Shown piece by piece: positions 10,338 through 20,931 of a stretch of DNA of 64,000 nucleotides. Origin of the DNA: Sporothrix humicola (taxonomy: Eukaryota > Ascomycota > Sordariomycetes > Ophiostomatales > Ophiostomataceae). The stretch spans positions 62,001-126,000 of the forward strand of contig WNYE01000032.1 in the NCBI GenBank assembly GCA_021396245.1, in the 5' to 3' direction. Below the pieces are notes generated by a model, which had not been told where the DNA came from, did no database searches, and worked only from the letters and a program-made list of their open reading frames with translations. Position numbers and translations under genes: made by a program. The first letter of the stretch is position 1; each line of letters begins with the position of its first letter.

Positions 10338-12601
10338 GCCCTCTTCTTTCTCTTTCTCTTTCTCTCCTATTTTTTACATCAGGTTATTTGGTTTACCTCT
10401 TTGGATTCGCCCTGGGCACAGGGCACGACATGGAATTCGGGCACGGCGCAATGGGATAGGACGGCAACGGAGTTTTGCTTTTGTTGCACAGCGTTTAGGT
10501 TTGGAATATGCGGTCCTTGCACTGAATGTTGAGTAGACGTTTCTTCAATATTACTTGATGATTATCTTTCGTTTCTTTCTGTCTCTTCTCAAGTTAAACT
10601 TAGAGTATGCAACCAAAACCAATACAGATCACAAACATAATTCTCCGAATGGTAACGCGCGTTTACAAAGTTTACGTTTACATTGACGACTGGCATGCGC
10701 AATCACTCAACATGCAGGTTTCACGGCTCTTGTGAGGAATGGCAGCGATAGGCTGCCGGGCGTTGTCTCCATTTTCTGTCTTCTGGGGACAAAGGCCTGG
10801 CCCGCCGTTTGGACGGTGTGGCTTTGCGTTCCGATCTGTAATGTAACCCACCTTGACGACATTGCTTGGCTGAGAACTCAACAAAAGCCCGACAAAAAGG
10901 CATCCACGCTGCATCGTATTCAGGCAATAGCAATTAGACAGGTGACAACTGATTGACATTGCCAAATGTCGTGTCTTCTGTCAGGTTCTGTCACTTAATT
11001 TTCCCACTTTAATTTTCCATTTCCCATTTCCCAACTTTCACTCTTATTTTTTCTTGATCATGGGCCAAGACCCAAAAGAGGGAAGAAAGAGGGCGGCTGA
11101 TCACCTGCGCGAAGCGCCGATCGGCTTGGGCGAGAATCTGGAAAATGCACGGCATCGGCGACGCGGAGAGCAGGGAAAATGGGTGGGAAGTGGGACAGGC
11201 ATCAGTGACAAAAGTGGTGTTCTCTTTTGCTTCACTTTATTTTCTCTCTTTTCACACAAAGAAGAGAAAGAGTACTTCTATACTGTCCTATGACTTCACG
11301 TCACAGGTGTGTCAGAGTGGCCAGCTAAGGTGAAAAGTACTCGACGAAGACATTCTTTGAGCAGAGGGATACTTGGCTCGCTGTTTGCGAAGTACAGTCA
11401 AAAGTAAGAGGACATGAAAAACAGGCACCAAGTAAGATCACCAAAAGCTCGGCGACGGCGCCCGCAAAAAGGCGAATGGGAGGGTACTTTCCTGTTTTGC
11501 GTGCAGTTCAGACGGACGCCGCGTTGTCCGTGATATTGTGGGTCTTCATCTTTAATTTTCCTAGTTTTCTTGCGACTTCTTTCTTCTCGTTCTCTCTTGC
11601 TCATTTCCAAAACCAAGCTCTTAGGCTCTTTGGAGGGGCGCCCGTCAGCTAGCGCCCCACGGACGTAAGAAGCAGGAAGCTCTAGACTCTTGCCCTTGAC
11701 ATCACAAACAAGGAAGAGGGAAGGAGAAAAGGAGAAGTTTTTCGAAAACTGAGACAGGGAGAGAAAGAACGAGCTGCGAGTAGTGGCAAAACGTGTGCGA
11801 GAAGCTGAATAGAGCAAGCGCTGCCGCGTAGTAATAGAAAGAGCGATGGCCAAGACGATGCACCGCGAAGCATTTACGATGCCGACATGGTCGATAGTTC
11901 TTTCTCATCTGGGCATAAAGCGTTCAACGGCACATACGTCGCAATACATGAGAAACGTCGTTACAATTGATTGGCTACAGTGCGTCGACGATGGAACGCC
12001 CGCTGGAATCTGGAAGAAACACCACCCGTGGCGCCACAGGGCCATGCATATGGTGCACATGCCCCATCCAAATGGGCCAGGGTGGTGTGGACTGCATTGT
12101 GTGGGTTGCGTAAATACTGTTCAGGTTTTCTGAATTTCTTGGGCAGTCGTTCTTGCTTGCCGACAAATTGTCAGCATCTCGCATTTGGCTGTTTCAACCG
12201 TTCGCTCCTGCCTTGCCAGCGTGATACATGCGACTCGTAACTGCTGTTTGAGATTGGCGCCCGGGTTGAGGAAGGAAGGGCCATATCCAATATGCAGGGC
12301 AGTCGGGGTAATAGGGCAACAGGAGGAAGCCACGCCCGCTGTTGCAGTCGTTCCTGCCCGTCCATCGATCGTGCAGCCGCCACTGGGAGACGATGCAATC
12401 CTCCCCTGTTTTTGTATCCTCACTGTCCGATGTTGCACGAACGACTGGCTCGCAGCTTCCCGCGCAGATTGGGAACAGAGGGCCATTGTGGGACGTTGAC
12501 GGCTCGCAAGCACGAGAAAAGAAAGAACAAGCCGACAAGCTACAATGCGTTTTCCTTTGTGCCTGCCACGGCCGCAATCACGAAACTCGGAGCGCATAAA
12601 A

Positions 12602-12625
12602 AGCTACAAAGCTACAAAGCTACAA
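12602..12625. repeat. Three perfect copies of agctacaa
   Basis: A tandem 8 bp unit repeated three times, followed by AT-rich sequence. A short microsatellite in intergenic DNA. Confidence 0.7.
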
Positions 12626-13724
12626 ATATACAAAATATACGACGTCAGATACACACACGGGATCGATCTGGCGGTTGCTGATTCACGGGGTCCGATCAAT
12701 GGCCGTCTGGGTGGGCTTGGCGAGAGTTTCGTTTCGTTGGTTTTCTTTTGTTCTTTGGTTCTTTTTTGTTTTGTTTGTTCTCCTGGTTTGCGGTCAGTAA
12801 TACGCCCCTCCACTCACGGATAGGCCCACTGAAGATTCACCCGACTCGGGCCTGGCGGCTCCACTAATTTTGATTGTGGTGTGAGCTCTCAATGGGCAGC
12901 TTGGGAGCTTACATGTACCTCTCCACTGTAATTATGCGATAGTGGTACCGGAGATCTAGTGGCGTCACTGGCGCAAAGAAGGGAAAGAAGGAGAAAAAGA
13001 AAAAGAGAAAAGAAAAAGACAGTTCAGCAGGTGGGCGGACACCGCTAAGGAAAGGGCGAGACAGCTGAAGAAAGGTCACGTCATAGGCGTGCTTAGCGTC
13101 ATGTATGGCCTGGGAAAGAGCAATTGAGCTTCCGACTGTAGGGGAGAGTCCCGCATCTGCCGAGCGCTCAGGCGCTAACTGCCCTAGCAGACAAAGCAAG
13201 AAAACCAGAAATCAAGTCGAGGGCAGGTGCGTTTTGGTGCCTTTCCGTGCCTTTTGATGCTTCGATGCGCACCTTCTAGGCGCGACGGCGCGAAAAGAAG
13301 AAAGAGCAGATCATTACCAATGCGCTCCGTCGTTCCTGCTTGCTCACGCCGCTGTTTTTTGTGTCGGTCGCTCCTGTCGCCGTTGTTACTTTTTGGGTTG
13401 TTTTCGCTTTTCCTTTTAAATTGCCTTCCCCTGCACTCTTCTGCCGGACCCAACCAATTCCTTTCCTTTCCTTGCTCTTTTCCCTCCTCTTTTCTTTTGT
13501 CTCTCTCTCTCTCACCAGCAACATCCCGCCACCCAAGCTTTGTTCATATAACAAAGACAACCCTGGTATAATAGGACCGCCACTTCCCGGACGACCACCA
13601 GCAACAAGCAACCTCGCATAACAAGCTTTGTGTTTCCTCGTCACCCCGTCGAGCTAGATCGCAACAACAGCAACCAAATATCGCATTTATTTTCGCATCT
13701 TGCATTTTCGCATCTACGCCATTG

Positions 13725-13732
13725 TATAAAAG
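13725..13732 (+). promoter_or_regulatory. TATA box of the Nce102-like gene
   Basis: TATAAAAG lies 126 bp before the ATG at 13858, downstream of a CT-rich block and three spaced cgcat elements (13680-13715). Position and sequence fit a core promoter and predict a leader of roughly 70-100 nt free of ATGs. Confidence 0.45.
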
Positions 13733-13857
13733 AACAAAAGAGCCAGTCTCTCGCACGCACCATTGTTTTGCAGTCCATCAACAGCAAAGCAATCTTCCAA
13801 AACAAACTACCACTACCAAAACAACACACCCCGCAAAACCGCAACATTCCAGTCACA

Positions 13858-14382
13858 ATGGCTGGTCTCGGCGTCTACATCATCCGCGGCATCCAGCTGG
13901 CCTTTGTCATCATCATCGTTGGCCTCATCGGTAACGTCATTGCTAGCAACAATGACGGCCACATGTCCGCCATCAACTATGCTCTTTTCGCGGTCATCAT
14001 CGCCTGGCTTGCCTGTTTGCTCGGCCTGGCCGGTGCCTTCGTCACCATGCTGGCGGAGGGCATCTTTGGCTATATCCTGCTTGCCCTCGACGCCCTCGCC
14101 GTTCTGTTTGTTTTCGTCGCCGCTATTGTCATCCCCGCCAAGCTGCACGCCGTCGACTGCGGTGGCCAACTGACCGTTGAGCGTCGTGGCGCCAACTGGA
14201 TCGGCTTCGGTAGCGACGACGACGAGAAGCGCTGCCGTGAGCTGCAGGCCAGCAGTGCGTTCCTGTGGTTCCTGTGGGCCGCCTTGGTCGCGTCGCTGGT
14301 TTTGGGCCTCGTCGGCTTCCGCCGCGGCGGTGGCTCGTCCGGTGGCTCCAGCGCCCCCCACATGTCGCAAGTGCGCGTGTAA
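13858..14382 (+). CDS. MARVEL-domain tetraspan protein, Nce102-like
   Basis: Single exon, 174 aa. Four hydrophobic helices at about residues 7-29, 39-64, 68-92 and 129-149, with a short extracellular loop holding two Cys (DCGG and KRCREL) and a Gly/Ser-rich cytosolic tail. The opening, MAGLGVYIIRGIQLAF, and the spacing match the fungal Nce102/MARVEL family, plasma-membrane proteins tied to eisosomes, sphingolipid sensing and formerly to non-classical export. The gene has a TATA box and a CT-rich, ATG-free leader, as expected for strong expression, and very C-biased codons. A second MARVEL gene occurs at 30.4-31.4 kb, but the two proteins are not close copies. The exact paralogue class within the family is uncertain. 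Confidence 0.85.
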   Translation: MAGLGVYIIRGIQLAFVIIIVGLIGNVIASNNDGHMSAINYALFAVIIAWLACLLGLAGAFVTMLAEGIFGYILLALDALAVLFVFVAAIVIPAKLHAVDCGGQLTVERRGANWIGFGSDDDEKRCRELQASSAFLWFLWAALVASLVLGLVGFRRGGGSSGGSSAPHMSQVRV

Positions 14383-17300
14383 ATGGGCAAGCGCGTTGCC
14401 GTGACGGCACCCACTCGTCTTGAGGCGGCATCCAACCCCACAGCCTGCCGGACACATATACACAACGGCAGGGTGTCGTGGACGTCGAGGAAAGACAAGT
14501 CATCGGTCGTGTTTCGAAGGTCTTGTGCTTCCCCAGCCCTCCCTCTTGGCCATGTAATGACGAAGCAGCGCCCGGTCGAACCAGCGCTCGTTTTTGGATA
14601 CCCTTTTGGATACAAGAAAAAAGGGATGGGACGAAACACAAGATCCGGGCCAAGGCACGGCAAACAACGAAACGAACCTTTACACGAAAACTACACACCA
14701 ACAATAGAACGAGGACGGTGCTCGGCTGTGCCAGTTGCTCCCCGATTTAATGGAAGGAGGTCGATGTGCGCGCTCTAGAAGAGCTGCGGGAAATATGTAT
14801 GGGTTGTCAACTGGACATACAAATACAACCGGCACTGGCTTGTCTATTTTTGTTTTGATATGTTTTGACTCTCTTTACATTTTGGGAATTTTGGATTTTT
14901 GGTTTTGGAATTTTGGATTTTGGATTTGGGGTTTCATTGGATTAACAAACGGGAAAGGAAAAGATACCTCTTCCAGCGTTCGTTCTGGGTTTTCGTGCTT
15001 GACAACGTCGGGTTCTGACTGTACCGGCCACGTTACAATCAGAACCGTCTACGGCGTTGCCAACTATTGTATTTTATTTATTGGAACATTCTGCCATATA
15101 CACCGATTCTAATTTTGAGATACGGAAGACATAGTTTTTGTATATTATGTGCTGGATATCAACCTCACACTAATGCCCTCTTTTGGAAACACATTTTATG
15201 GATATATCTGACTTGGCCTGAACCTTTTGTGCTGTTTTGCCTTTTGCTTTGTGGGATATCAAAATACGACTTGCGGTAAGTACTCGCTTTGTGCGACAGG
15301 ATAAACCAACAACACCACGGCAACAACGACTAACAGCACGTGGAACGACAATCGCAGTTGGAGCATGATGTAGTACAACACGCAACTACCCGTCTTGTGC
15401 AACCTTGGCACACCGACTAATACGTGCTTGACAGACACAAACACTGACCACCAACAATAAATCTCGACGATAAGAAAAAAAAAAACGTGGCACAGATTAT
15501 CCACTTTTGGCCGGCCGGGACGGAGCATAGGTCCTCTCTCCGATCTACTGTGGATAAAGTCTCGGCATGGCCCGGCCTTCCGATCCTGTTCCATTCTTTT
15601 CGTTGCCCTGACCCACGAGCACCCACTTGACAACCCCCACGGCCATCGATATCCGGAAACGCCACTACTCGTCTCCATCACCCCGTGATCCGAGCTCTCG
15701 GTTTAGGAAAGTCTCCGGGCATCTAGTATTTCCTGTTTCCAGCCTCTCTTTCACCCTCGCTCCCACTTCACTCATACACCGGGTGACTCCATCATCGCCG
15801 CCATAACAGCCACAATGGCCACCCCACCCAGCGTGCCATCAGACCGGTATTGTGTGACCTTCGAAGTACACCCAATGCTCCATTGAGCTGCAGAAGAAAG
15901 GGTGTGCCAAGGTGCGGCTGGCGTGTAGACCGGCGAGACTGGGTAACTCCCCACGAAACACACAGTCAGTCTTCCCCACGAAACTCAAACGCCATCGACT
16001 GGGAGGTGCCGCACGCCATCCGTGCCAACAATTGGCAGGTCACAATATTTGCTTCTTTATGAGCATCTGCTACCAAATATCAGAAATATCGGCCCATTCC
16101 TCCTTACAAAGCACAGGTGAGCTCAAACTCATCGCCGACCTAACCGTCCTCGCCGTCGTGATAGACTTTAGTCGTTACTCTTGGCAAAAAGGAAACTACT
16201 TGGCAAAGTTATGCGAAGCTTTGAATTCCTGGGTCCCGACTCATCCTCCACTCGACCATAACTCGTCTTTGGCATCGAACTTCCAAGAAATCTAGACCAC
16301 ATCGACAACTAGCAAGCTTTCTTGTCCAGCAAACAACGCTCGGCATGCCAACCTTCGCCCGTCAGCGCGGGAGCTTGTTCGACTAGTTTTCTCCAGAGTG
16401 TCTTGGTGCTCCAGTCGACCTGGTAGTCGGGATAGCCATCAGTCCGAGAACCCCAAGCCGCGCTGGCTGCTGCTATATATCCATGGCGCATCGACCATCT
16501 CGATGGAAAGGGGACGGAGACGGGACGGGGCAGAACATCTAAAAAAGAAGGTTGGAACGATGACAGGATTTGGCCTTGCTCTTTCACCTTTTTTATTGCT
16601 TCTTCCTTTTCGGGCCATTTTCAGTCACGTCCCAGTCTTTTACTTTTTTGTGGCCTTGCCGGCGTCTGCTACCCTCTCCCTTCTGATTCCTTCCATGGGC
16701 TTTTCTTTTTGTTTCTTTGCTTTTTCCTGTTCGGGGGTACAGTGGCCCCTTTATGGGAAGTCGAGGACAAACAACAACCAACGACGAACAAGAAATAATA
16801 AAACCCCCACGTTGGACTATGCAACTATGGTATTTTTTGCTCGTAAGAGGAATCGGGGAAATACAGGGGGGTTACAGGAGCGAGGACCACAAAAAACGAC
16901 GAGAAACCACAAAAAAGTACAAAAGCTGGCCAGGGGACCACCGATTTTGGCCAGTGACAGCCTTGCGATGCGAAGCACGTCATTCGTCGCGAAAAAGGTA
17001 CAACACGACTATTAGGGGTCAGAACCACGCAAATCGCAACGAAACGCAAAAAACCAAGCCCCCCAGCGCCAGAAAACAGAAGAAAAGAAGAAAACGAGCA
17101 GTGGCCACCGCCGGATGGCTCTCTTATTTTCGATGGGTATTTGCTCGTTTTTACTGCAGCCCTCGGGCTTCAGGAGGGCTCCATGATGGGCCCTCTTATT
17201 TTCTTTTCCGCCTTTTCTCTTTTCTCCTTTCTCTCAGAGAGTTTCTGGGTTATGTCGTGTGCCCTCTTTCTTCCTTGCGAATGCTCATCTCACGCAATAC

Positions 17301-17613
17301 GGAGTACATTTGAATATGTATTAATATATGTACGCTGTGCCCCGGGCCGCCGGGTCTTTCTTTGTGCTACACAGATCCCCGGTTGATGCAAGTCGGATCT
17401 CGTCCTTCATCCTTCTTCATCTGTACAGGATAGAAGTCTGCATCTCGACAAAAACTCACCGACGACATTAGACAGCAACCAGATACTGCAACGACAGCAG
17501 CATACAGCCACGGCGGCACAGACTGTGCTCGATCCTTCTAGGACCAGACTGCAGTTGATACACAGATTCGTTGTTTGTTCTCGTCTTCACACTGCCGTTA
17601 ACAACTGCCCGCC
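14383..17613. other. 3.2 kb gene-free region
   Basis: No supportable gene. It starts with the 3' UTR of the MARVEL gene, then a T/G-rich stretch (14884-14931) built from ttttggattt-like units. The longest ORF (16398-17015, plus, 205 codons) has no domain, overlaps open frames on both strands and reads like translated purine-rich DNA. A TACGGAGTA motif lies at 17298-17306. The right end is the promoter of the GPCR gene. Confidence 0.4.
14884..14931. repeat. Low-complexity ttttggattt repeat
   Basis: Irregular tandem copies of a T/G unit (ggaattttggattt appears twice) just downstream of the MARVEL gene. Probably UTR or spacer sequence. Confidence 0.5.
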
Positions 17614-18926
17614 ATGCATTCTCTCAGCCCGGCCCAGGCCAACGCACTCCAGATTGTCGAGCGGAGTGCGTCGGCGCTCTCGATTCTGGGCATCACTACG
17701 ATTATCGTCACGTTCTTCTCGTCCCGCTATTTTCGGAATCCCATCGACCGGCTGATTCTCATCAACGCCTTTTACAATGCCTTTGACGTAACGGCAACAA
17801 TGATCTCACTCAGCGGACCGGCAGCGGGCGACGGATCGTCTTTGTGCCAGTTCCAGGGTTTCCTGATGCAAATGTTCCCGTTGGCAGATGTGCTGTGGAC
17901 ACTGGCGATGGCCATTGACGTGTTTTTGATTGTCTTTTACCAGTACGACGCCAACGCGTTGAAGAAACTGGAGCTCAAGTATGTTGGCTGCATCACGACC
18001 ATCACGTTCCTACCAGCGTTGATATTCTTGTTTATCCACACCGAGGAAAAGGGCCACATGTATGGAAGCGTGTCGGTGAGTTTTCTCTCCCTCTCTTCTC
18101 TCCCTCAACTATATTATATCACCATTTTCGATTCTAACAAGACAGATCTGGTGTGCCATTGCACCGGATTGGGTCATGTACCGCATCATATTCTACTACG
18201 CTCCGATCTGGTAAGCCCCAATCTGCCTCCTGTCTCCTTATTCATATTATATTCTGTGCACCGTCCTAACAGTATAGGATCGCTGTCGGCGTTGTGTTTG
18301 TGCTGTACTGCATGGTCGGCTGGCGGATCATCAAGGGTAAACGTGCTCTCCAGTCCATTGAGGGCGACGTCATCCCGCTCGATCTCCAACAAGCCGCCGA
18401 AAAGGACGACGATGATCACAGCACGGTCTCGAAACGGGGCCTTGGCGCACATACCAGTATACACGGCGGACCATCTGCCCTGTCGTCGTCAATACCATTG
18501 CCATCACCCTCACACCCCGGGAAAGCATGGTCCCGCGACGGCACCGAGTCTGTATCGCCACTCCGGCCCGTCGACGATTATAACATCGGCGGCGGCATCG
18601 GCAGCAGCAGCTCGTCCGGCCCGAACAGCCCTAATACGCTCAGCAAGAACTGGCAGGCCAACCGCTCAGCCTTGTCGCTGCGGCAGTACCTGCTGATGCC
18701 CGTCATGTTCTTTATTGTGCTGCTCGCCATCTGGGTCGCACCCACGACAAACCGGGTGCTTTCCTTTGTCAAGCCATCGTTCTTTTCGTATCCGCTGTAC
18801 ATTGCAGTCGGCGCGACAGGGTCGTTGCGCGGATTCTGGAATGGCATCGTGTTTCTGGCCGTCGGGCTGCGGTCGCGGCAGAGCCAGCGGCGACTGGAGG
18901 CCGTAAGGCCCGGGTCGTATAGGTGA
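17614..18926 (+). CDS. cAMP-receptor-like G-protein-coupled receptor
   Basis: Three exons: 17614-18075, 18146-18210 and 18278-18926; about 391 aa. Both introns (70 and 67 bp) fall in the region of helix 5, and splicing restores a continuous IWCAIAPDWVMYRIIFYYAP-then-IAVGVVFVLY segment. Seven hydrophobic helices can be traced: about 18-36, 46-66, 85-108, 122-142, 155-190 (two helices with a short turn or one long helix 5), then 6 and 7 after a long cytosolic loop. Loop 3 is about 110 residues, Ser/Pro/Gly-rich with an acidic DDDDH patch. Architecture and helix 3 (LADVLWTLAMAIDVFLIVF) fit the fungal class related to slime-mould cAMP receptors (GPR-1/2/3 of Neurospora), which signal through heterotrimeric G proteins. 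The ligand is unknown. Confidence 0.85.
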
Positions 18927-19299
18927 TGTCCCCGGTCTTTGTCTTGGTTTCATTTGTCACGACGTTTGGATATAATTGGTCTGGTCTTATTTTGTGGGCG
19001 TCCGGGTTTGGGTTCTCGCGGCGCCAGGATATCCCCTTTGTTTTGTTGAGTACTGTCTTCTTGTTTTTGGTTATAGACTTTATAGGCGGTCTCCCCCAGC
19101 GTTGCAATCTCTTTTAGTTATAGAGCTGTTTCTGCCAGCCTTTCCCTTTATGATATTCGTTTCAATGATAAATAATATTCCAAGTCTAGTATATTCGCAG
19201 TAAAATGTGAAAAGGAAAAAAAGAAGAAGAAAAAAACGCCTCCGATGGGTATCTATCGTACAAAATGAAATCGTATAAAATCATACACCCCCTGCTCGC
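18927..19299. other. Convergent 3' region between the GPCR and MGNC genes
   Basis: 373 bp between converging stop codons. T-rich on the left, then A-rich with ataaataat and aaaaagaagaag runs near 19170-19235. It suits two polyadenylation regions. No gene seen. Confidence 0.4.
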
Positions 19300-19606
19300 T
19301 TAACAGGAGGTGACAACAGATGCTGCGCCAGCCGAGGCCGCAATGGCCGCCATGTTGCCCCGACGCCGGTTGCGCCGGCGGCGACGGTGGCCAAGCGGGT
19401 GCATGTCAGGCGGCGGGCCGTAGTTGTTGTATCTCATATTGTAGTTGCCGTTAGATGGGCTGTTGTAGTAGTAGCCATTGCCACCGGGAGGCTTTCCGGT
19501 TCGGCGGTCGTAGCCGTCAATATCGCGGGACTGTTGTAACGTAGGGTTAGCAAGCGAAGTAAAGGGAATCAAATTGGAGAAGAATACATACAAAGCAGTT
19601 GCCCAT
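19300..19606 (-). CDS. Small MGNC-type lipid-anchored protein, 81 aa
   Basis: Two exons: 19606-19592 (only MGNCF) and 19530-19300. The 61 bp intron has a gtatgt donor, a gctaacc branch point and a cag acceptor. The start MGNCFSR is a textbook signal: Gly2 for N-myristoylation and Cys4 for palmitoylation. The rest is hydrophilic: DIDGYDRRTGKPP, a Tyr/Asn-rich section, then the polybasic cluster GHRRRRRNRRRG, which would bind acidic lipids, and a small-residue tail ending in VVTSC. A peripheral plasma-membrane protein is the likely outcome. An alternative start at 19731 reading through the intron gives a longer ORF, but it loses the MGNC signal and translates intron sequence. I do not know a named family; the function is open. 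Confidence 0.72.
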
Positions 19607-20931
19607 GGTGTTGTATGAGAGGATTCTTGATAATGTCGTCGATGTTGTTGATATTGGTGAGTGTTTGTTCCTTTGGTCTTGGCAGGAACAAGAAGATGAA
19701 TTTGCTTGGCGATATCGAAAAGAGAAGACATCTAGAAGGAGTGGATGTTCTGGGCATTTATATTCTTCGTTTTGTCTTTTCTCATCCTCGTTCGCTCAGG
19801 TACAGCATTGTTATGGACAGAGATCATCGCATTGCCTCGTTCATGTGTTCTTTCATTCGTTGTTCTGCCTCCTTCACTGCCTCGTTACAAGTACACTTCC
19901 GCGGAAAATATGTGTAAAGGTACAAGGGTGAGATGACGTCGGGTCAAAGTGCCAACTAACAAGGGCCTGTTGCCGGTTTAGCACACTGTCAAGTCCTCAC
20001 AGGGCCAGTTTAAGCCTTTTTAGCGCACCCAGACTCCACAATCGGCGCCGGAGATGGCACGCCGTCTTAAATTGTTTGCGCCCGTTGTACGGACCATCAA
20101 CACAGCAAACAGGCACAGCCTCTTTTTCGAACAACCGCAATGCCACTAAGACGTTCCGTTTTCCGAGATACCCAGAACGAAGTCGAAGAGAAGGGACAAG
20201 GGAAGGTCCATGGAAGGAAAGAAGGCCCCAAGAATCGGGATCGACTTGCAATCCTTCCGTCCATACGATGTCGCAACGTCAAGCCTTTTTTGTCATCCCA
20301 CGAGCCCCAATCGCAATAGGCAGAAACATTCTGTCCAGAAGTACCTCGTGTCTTCTGAGGCACTGCAGGGGGCAAATACAAGTGCATCCAGGGCACTCGA
20401 CCAACGTTGTGCAAGGCACACGAAAAGGCAGAAAAGAACAAAATACCAATGTTGATCAAAATGTGTGCAACTGCAAGCACCGTCAAGATGAATCATAATG
20501 GCTCAAAACCGGAGTCAAATTGATGAGGTACAACGTAAACAGGCTGTGTGAATCGTAATGTGCGACGGCAGTGTTAGGCAAGCAGTTTAAAACATACAAT
20601 TTCCAAAATAAGTTCCAAAATAGAATGCAAAATTGTTTATTCTTGTCGATATCCAAGCAAATCGTTTTTTAACACCTCTTCCAACTATGCCAAAAATAAA
20701 CCAAAATTTATCAGGTATGTATCGCGCTCCTGAAGAAAAATGAAAAGAAAAACCCTGCAATGCAATGCTTGCAAAAATGAAAGAAAATAAAAAAGAGACG
20801 CAAAATTAACAGCATATGAGGGTATTCTAAAATGTGAAAGCAGAAAATGAAGAAAAAGAAACGCAAAAAGCAAACAAACTTTTGTCATGCAAATTTTGTA
20901 TCGTCACCGTAATACACCGTCAATCACAACC
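19607..20931. other. 1.3 kb promoter/UTR region between two minus-strand genes
   Basis: It holds the promoter of the MGNC gene (left) and the 3' UTR of the MFS gene (right, AT-rich from about 20500 to 20900). ORFs near 20076-20498 on both strands overlap each other and carry no domain. No gene is supported. Confidence 0.4.

Larger units (their letters stand above)
10338..13857. other. 3.5 kb gene-free region (atg6 3' UTR to MARVEL-gene promoter)
   Basis: I find no convincing gene. ORFs of 60-158 codons exist on both strands (for example 11398-11853 and 12121-12597, minus), but they overlap in several frames, lack domains and look like chance openings in GC-rich or purine-rich DNA. Notable content: CT tract after the atg6 stop, an 8 bp repeat at 12602-12625, purine tract at 12975-13020, and a long CT-rich, ATG-poor leader from about 13430 to 13857. 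Confidence 0.4.

Noticed and set aside
16398..17015. 205-codon plus-strand ORF
   Set aside because: No recognisable domain; composition reflects CT and purine tracts; neighbouring frames and the other strand are also open.
19607..19731. Longer start for the small minus-strand gene (MSSLFDIAKQ)
   Set aside because: It needs translation through a well-formed intron and destroys the MGNC start.
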